A stretch of DNA of 9,939 nt from Roseobacter sp. (lineage in GTDB: Bacteria > Pseudomonadota > Alphaproteobacteria > Rhodobacterales > Rhodobacteraceae), in contig JAGXHB010000079.1 of assembly GCA_024636425.1 (NCBI GenBank), forward strand, positions 1 to 9,939, given 5' to 3'. The notes under the pieces were generated by a model. The model was not told the origin of the DNA. It searched no databases and was given only the letters and a program-made list of their open reading frames with translations. Position 1 is the stretch's first letter; every line of letters begins with the position of its first letter. The position numbers and the translations under genes were made by a program. Shown piece after piece: positions 5,727 through 9,939 of this stretch.

Positions 5727-8700
5727 CTAGTAATCTCTCTCGAAGAAGATCCCGATACCGGTGTTCCCATCCGACCCGACAGTGCCTTTGGCAGTGAAGC
5801 TGTCGGTAATATCAAGATTGATCGAGACATCCGCCGTCCCGTCTGACGCCGCAGTCACGTCGGTATAGATGTTCTCCGAGATATACTTGCCAGCGCGCAC
5901 TGCCGTCGCACCGTCGTCGGTGGTCGTCACATCCAGATCATCCAGCCCGAAACCCGTGCGCAGATTCGAGATGATGCCGACCCCGCCACGTCCGGCAAGG
6001 GTCGCCACGGCATTGGCGAGTTGCAACGCCTGAAACGCCGAAATCTCACTGATGTTGCGCCCGAACAAAAGCTGCGACAGCACTTCGTCCTGAGGTGATT
6101 GCGGGGTGGATTCGAAGGATACGCGCGGTTCCGTCGTCTTGCCCTCGATGATGATCCGCACCTCGCCTGCACTGGTCGACGTGGCGGTGACAAAACGCAG
6201 ATAGGGCACCAGATCGCCTTGGAACTGAACCGACCCTTCGGTCAGATCAAACCGCTTGCCCAGGATGTCCAGCCGCCCGCGCGCAAGATCGAAACGCCCC
6301 GCCGAAATGATGCGGTTGGTCGTGCCCGTCAGAAGCAATTGGCCCCCGAGTTCGGCATCCAGCCCGCGCCCGCGCACATAGATGCGGTTCGGCGCGTTGA
6401 TCGCAATGTTCAGCCCGAAACCCGGCCCGCTTGGCCCCGTGCCGTCGGAGCCGCCTGCATCCGCGCCGTCCAGACCCGCCTTGCGCCGGGTCGACAGGAC
6501 GTCGGCGGGTGCACCGACAAATTCGATCTCAGGAATATCGCCGATGCTGGTCACTCCTGTCGACGGGACGGTAACATTGGTTTCACCTACGTTGATCTGC
6601 CCTTCGATCCGGGCACCGCCGGTCAGCGGGCCGGCAACGCGCAAATCGCCGTTCAGCGTCGTGCGGTAAAGCGAGGGGTCAACCAACACCAGTTCATTCA
6701 GGTTGATCTGCAGATCTGCCGGCAACGCCCCTGTCAGGGTCACGGCCCCTCCGACCCGTAGCTGTCCGCCATCGGTGCTTTGCGCGGTCAGATTAATCTG
6801 GGCACGGTTGTTGCCGAGCTCGATCGTGGTTGCGATGTCCTGCAGGTTGACCCGCAGATTGGGAGCCGAAAGCGATGCGTCCGAGGTGCGGACCGTGCCG
6901 GAGACCGACCCAAGCTCTGGCGGGCCGTTGACGCTCAGATCGAAGGACGCCTGCCCTTGCAGACTGCGCGGCGCGATGAACGGCGCGGACAGTCCAAGTG
7001 GCGCATTACCGTTGATGTCGAGGTCGAGGTTCCCGTCACTGCCCACCACACCGGCAATCGTCGCAGCGGTTCCCGACGGGCCGCTTGCATCGGTGTCGAT
7101 GCGCCAGCCCGACGGCTCTTGCCGCGCGGACCCCTGAATGTTCAGCGGACCTGCCAGCCTTGGCACCAAAGCCGCCAAATTCGGGACCGTAACATCATAG
7201 TCAACCGCAGGATTTTCACCCGTCACCACGCCCTGAACAGACGCACGCGAAGCATAGGGTCCGGTTGCATTCGTATCGACCGCGATGCCGGACGGGGTTT
7301 GCCGCACCGTACCGGTGGCCGCCAGCGGGCCGGATACACCGGGCACCAAAGGCTGAACATTCGGGACCGACACATCAAAGGTCAGCGACATGTCGGGGCC
7401 GGTCGCCAACCCTTCGACCATGGCGCGCGCGCCATAAGGGCCGCTGGCCGTCGTATCGACAAAAAATCCGCGGTCCGTCTGGCGCAGCGTGCCGGTTGCC
7501 GAAAGCGGTCCGTTTACCTGTGGGGCGATCTGGTTCACGTTTGGGACATCAGCATCAAATGAAATATCGATCATCGGCGTCAGGGCGCCCTGAACGCCAA
7601 CCTGCGCGTCATATGGGCCAGAGGCGGAAGCGTCGATGACGAAACCATCATCCGTTTGCCGCAGGTTGCCTTGGGCCTCCACAGCCCCGGTGACCTGCGG
7701 GGCGAACTCCTGCACGCGCGGAACGGACGCTGTAAAATCAATATCAAGCGCCGGTGTCACCAGGCCCTGCACCGTGGCCGTCACGTCTGCGGGGGCGCTG
7801 GCGCTTGTATCGACGACATAGCCATCAGGCGTCTGGCGTAGTGTCCCGTCCAAAGTGACAGGCCCGCCCACGGGGGCTTCGGGCACGAAATCCTTCAGCT
7901 CCGGCACGTTGGCGGTAAAGGCGAGGTTGGCGTCCGGTCCGGTTGCCAGCCCGTTTGCGGTGACGGCTGCACCGTAAGGGCCGTCAACATCCGCATCGAC
8001 GGACCAGCCGCGGCTGTCCTGATCGGCGGTGGCGTTGATTGTGACGGGACCGGAATACTGCGGCAGCACCAATGCGATGTCGGCAAGCCGGGCCTCGATC
8101 TGCGCTTGCGAATTGTCGCTGCGCAAGGCGACCTGGCCGGTCGCTGTCAGGGCGTCGTTATGCAAGGACAGATCGCGCACGAAAGTCCCTGTGACGTCGC
8201 GCAGTGTCGCAACGGACAGTTGCGTTTCGCCGGCCAGCAGCGCGTCGACTTGCGCGATACCCACCTTAAGGTCATCTGTCAGACCCTCGATATCCAGATC
8301 AAAGGTTCCATCCAGCGGCTCCACGGTCCCGCTCACATCCACATTTGCCGCACCGTCAAGCTCGCGTCCGGCAAGGGCGGAAAAGCGGCTGATATCCTGC
8401 GCCTCAAGGCGGGCATCAAGCTGGGTCGCAAAGCTCGTTGACGGACCATCAACCGCCACGTCGCCGGTCAGGCCATAATCCGTGCCCGACAGGTTCAGTT
8501 CGTTGATCTGCACGGGGCTTCCTTCGACATAGGCAATATTGGCGCTGCCGGTCAGGCTGCTCCCGAGGGCTTCGGAAAGGGCTCTGTCGGTCAGCGCGAG
8601 ACCGTCGGTTGCAAATTCAAGATCGCCATCGAACTGCCCGACCGTGCCTTCGTCACCTTGCAAGGTGCCGTTCAGGGCAAGCTGTGTGCTGTCGATGGTT

Positions 8701-9884
8701 GCAGCCCCGGTCTCCAGCTCGGCAATGTCGAAGGTAGCAGTGATCACATCGCCATTGCCCGCGTCGTATTGCACGTCCAGCGCCACACGGCCAACGTAGA
8801 TATCGCCCTCTCCGCCGGGCAACAACACGCGGCTGCCATCTTCGGTGGCAATCGTGCCTGTCACGTCAATCAGGCTTGGCCATTTATCGCTGTTGAGCCT
8901 GACCCGACCCTGTAGCTCAGCCGATTGCGCCTCAAGCGAAAAATCATCCACTGCGATGCCACCATCGGCCTGCACCAGCGCATCAACGGTCAAGGCGACC
9001 TCAGGCCCGAAAAATTCGCGGTACTGGGTCAGGATCAGCGCGGTAACATCCCCGTTCAGATCTGCCTGAATCCGGCGGTCGGGGTTGGCGCTGTCGCCTT
9101 GCGCGGCCACAACGACATCACCGCCAAGACGCTCTTCTCCGTCGGTGAGCAACGTGATCTCGGTGTTGAAGTCAGCCAATGGCCCCTGCCCCGCGATGGT
9201 CAGATCGACCGATGGCTCACCCGGAATCTTGAGTGTCCGGGAGATCAGACCGTTTTCCTGCTCTGACAGGGTCACCAGCAGATCCAGCAGGTTTTCCGTC
9301 CGGTTCAGATCGGCAGAAATCTGGAACACGCCGCGTTGGCCATCGGTGCGGCTGGCATCAAGCGACAGCGAGGCGGTTTCGTCATTGAGCAAGGCGTTGG
9401 CCTGCAACGACAACTGCGCATCCTCACCCAGGATCGGCGCGCCGATATTGATTTGCTCCACCGCGAAATTGGCCACGTTTACAGCAACCGGCAGGTCCGG
9501 GATCGTCGGAAATACAAACGGCTGCGCTTCGGGGTCGGGGAGTGTTTCGCCCTCTGCGACGGGCAGGCGTGGCACATCCAGACGCTCTGCTGTCAACGCC
9601 CGAACCTCAAGCCGGCCACGCAAAAGCGCGGATCGGTTCCAGTCAAGCTGCACGTTTTCAAGCGTCAGCCAGACCCCCTGACTGTCAGAGATCGTCATGC
9701 GGTCGAATGACGCCTGAGAGCTGAGCGCCCCGCGGAAGCCATCAATGCTGACCGTGCGCCCTGCGCCGCTCAGAGCGTTCTGAATGGTGCGGGTGAGAAA
9801 CCCCTTGTCGTCCTCCTGTGCGGTGGCAACCGTCGCCACAAGAACCAACGTCGAGATAAGCAAACTGCGTATGAAGTGGATCAA
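5727..9884 (-). CDS. tamB: Translocation and assembly module protein TamB
   Basis: This giant periplasm-spanning protein, anchored in the inner membrane, works with the outer-membrane TamA. In other bacteria TamAB helps insert some outer-membrane proteins, and TamB-like proteins also carry phospholipids along a beta groove. The 1385-residue product has an N-terminal hydrophobic segment (5-21) ending ATAQEDD, which may be an uncleaved anchor or a signal peptide. The early domain includes IDGFRGALSSQASF (47-60). Six tandem repeats occupy 612-971. The conserved TamB/DUF490 domain (about 1030-1385) contains NRIYVRGRGLDAELGG (1166-1181), LDILGKRFDLTEGSVQFQGD (1205-1224) and LLFGRNISEISAFQALQLA (1272-1290). 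The end is GIFFERDY. A Gly/Asp/Pro-rich linker sits at 1138-1156. The length is typical or slightly large. The start is a TTG that overlaps the tamA stop; no ATG is available near it, and the frame is open to the window edge. Confidence 0.95.
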   Translation of the reverse strand: MIHFIRSLLISTLVLVATVATAQEDDKGFLTRTIQNALSGAGRTVSIDGFRGALSSQASFDRMTISDSQGVWLTLENVQLDWNRSALLRGRLEVRALTAERLDVPRLPVAEGETLPDPEAQPFVFPTIPDLPVAVNVANFAVEQINIGAPILGEDAQLSLQANALLNDETASLSLDASRTDGQRGVFQISADLNRTENLLDLLVTLSEQENGLISRTLKIPGEPSVDLTIAGQGPLADFNTEITLLTDGEERLGGDVVVAAQGDSANPDRRIQADLNGDVTALILTQYREFFGPEVALTVDALVQADGGIAVDDFSLEAQSAELQGRVRLNSDKWPSLIDVTGTIATEDGSRVLLPGGEGDIYVGRVALDVQYDAGNGDVITATFDIAELETGAATIDSTQLALNGTLQGDEGTVGQFDGDLEFATDGLALTDRALSEALGSSLTGSANIAYVEGSPVQINELNLSGTDYGLTGDVAVDGPSTSFATQLDARLEAQDISRFSALAGRELDGAANVDVSGTVEPLDGTFDLDIEGLTDDLKVGIAQVDALLAGETQLSVATLRDVTGTFVRDLSLHNDALTATGQVALRSDNSQAQIEARLADIALVLPQYSGPVTINATADQDSRGWSVDADVDGPYGAAVTANGLATGPDANLAFTANVPELKDFVPEAPVGGPVTLDGTLRQTPDGYVVDTSASAPADVTATVQGLVTPALDIDFTASVPRVQEFAPQVTGAVEAQGNLRQTDDGFVIDASASGPYDAQVGVQGALTPMIDISFDADVPNVNQIAPQVNGPLSATGTLRQTDRGFFVDTTASGPYGARAMVEGLATGPDMSLTFDVSVPNVQPLVPGVSGPLAATGTVRQTPSGIAVDTNATGPYASRASVQGVVTGENPAVDYDVTVPNLAALVPRLAGPLNIQGSARQEPSGWRIDTDASGPSGTAATIAGVVGSDGNLDLDINGNAPLGLSAPFIAPRSLQGQASFDLSVNGPPELGSVSGTVRTSDASLSAPNLRVNLQDIATTIELGNNRAQINLTAQSTDGGQLRVGGAVTLTGALPADLQINLNELVLVDPSLYRTTLNGDLRVAGPLTGGARIEGQINVGETNVTVPSTGVTSIGDIPEIEFVGAPADVLSTRRKAGLDGADAGGSDGTGPSGPGFGLNIAINAPNRIYVRGRGLDAELGGQLLLTGTTNRIISAGRFDLARGRLDILGKRFDLTEGSVQFQGDLVPYLRFVTATSTSAGEVRIIIEGKTTEPRVSFESTPQSPQDEVLSQLLFGRNISEISAFQALQLANAVATLAGRGGVGIISNLRTGFGLDDLDVTTTDDGATAVRAGKYISENIYTDVTAASDGTADVSINLDITDSFTAKGTVGSDGNTGIGIFFERDY
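6972..8051 (-). repeat. Six tandem repeats of about 60 residues inside TamB
   Basis: TamB residues 612-673, 674-732, 733-791, 792-851, 852-911 and 912-971 align as repeats of 59-62 residues, about 180 bases each. On the DNA they begin at 8051, 7865, 7688, 7511, 7331 and 7151, reading leftwards. Each starts G-(P/A)-(V/L), then usually RQT at positions 10-12, DG or SG before a VDT-like strand, an A-S-G-P-Y turn near 22-26, a G-(L/V/A)-x-T turn near 34-37, and VPN near 48-51. The second copy has lost the GPY turn (it reads SAPAD). The first and last copies diverge most. The codons differ between copies, so this is protein-level repetition rather than a recent DNA duplication. Confidence 0.85.
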
Positions 9885-9939
9885 AACGATTGTCCAATAC
9901 CGATATAAACCTGAAAATTCTCGCCCGTTTCGGGGCCGG
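9881..9939 (-). CDS. tamA: C-terminal end of outer-membrane protein TamA (Omp85 family), partial
   Basis: Only the last 18 codons and the stop are in the window. They read GPETGENFQVYIGIGQSF followed by TGA. The alternating hydrophobic residues and final phenylalanine (FQVYIGIGQSF) fit the last beta strand of an Omp85 barrel, the signal read by the BAM complex. The position directly upstream of tamB on the same strand supports TamA, because tamA-tamB is a common pair. The TGA at 9883-9881 overlaps the TTG start of tamB at 9884-9882. The call rests on this short C-terminus plus context. Confidence 0.8.
   Translation of the reverse strand, partial: GPETGENFQVYIGIGQSF

Noticed and set aside
6099..7562. 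Long plus-strand open frames (6099-6761, 6780-7562) antisense to tamB
   Set aside because: Arg/Pro/Gly-rich translations with no family resemblance, wholly opposite tamB coding sequence; shadows of wobble GC.
6972..8051. Repeat array considered as CRISPR-like or as a recent satellite duplication
   Set aside because: The repetition is at protein level within an intact reading frame; DNA copies are diverged and there are no spacers.
1..9939. Search for a defence, mobile or secondary-metabolite system
   Set aside because: Every gene belongs to a transport, central-metabolism or envelope family or to DUF992; no integrase, transposase, nuclease, toxin or attachment site is visible.

Overview
The window looks like ordinary core chromosome of an alphaproteobacterium, most likely the Roseobacter group of Rhodobacterales. 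Reasons: high G+C coding DNA with strong wobble GC (which creates many long antisense shadow frames), a tripartite TRAP transporter, a DUF992 protein, and a very long TamB whose N-terminal and C-terminal sequences read like those of roseobacters. The assignment is from memory of families, not from a search. I see no tRNA or rRNA gene, insertion sequence, integrase, CRISPR array, defence gene or prophage gene.

Layout. (1) 1-1993, minus strand: a TRAP uptake operon in the order dctP-dctQ-dctM, with dctM running off the left edge. A GC-rich stem-loop sits between dctP and dctQ. (2) 1994-2378: a divergent control region between dctP and acs, more AT-rich than its surroundings, with a candidate promoter and operator-like dyads. 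(3) 2379-4334, plus strand: acs, AMP-forming acetyl-CoA synthetase, complete and with all expected motifs. (4) 4373-4402: a strong hairpin with T tracts on both sides, shared as a terminator by acs and the convergent gene. (5) 4424-4939, minus: a secreted DUF992 protein. (6) 4940-5205: a divergent intergenic stretch with several stem-loops. (7) 5206-5724, plus: a small flavin reductase-domain protein. (8) 5727-9884, minus: tamB, ending 2 bases from the flavin reductase stop. (9) 9881-9939, minus: the last codons of tamA, overlapping the TTG start of tamB.

How the genes work together. DctPQM would bring a small organic acid from the periplasm into the cell using an ion gradient. The divergent acs turns acetate into acetyl-CoA, so this half of the window may be a carbon-scavenging module, although the TRAP substrate cannot be read from the sequence. 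TamA and TamB form the translocation and assembly module linking inner and outer membranes. The DUF992 protein and the flavin reductase have no evident partner here.

I did not find a convincing new system. The points most worth a second look are a six-copy tandem repeat of about 60 residues in TamB, the tamA/tamB overlap with a TTG start, the compact control region between dctP and acs, and the mutually exclusive hairpins upstream of the DUF992 gene.
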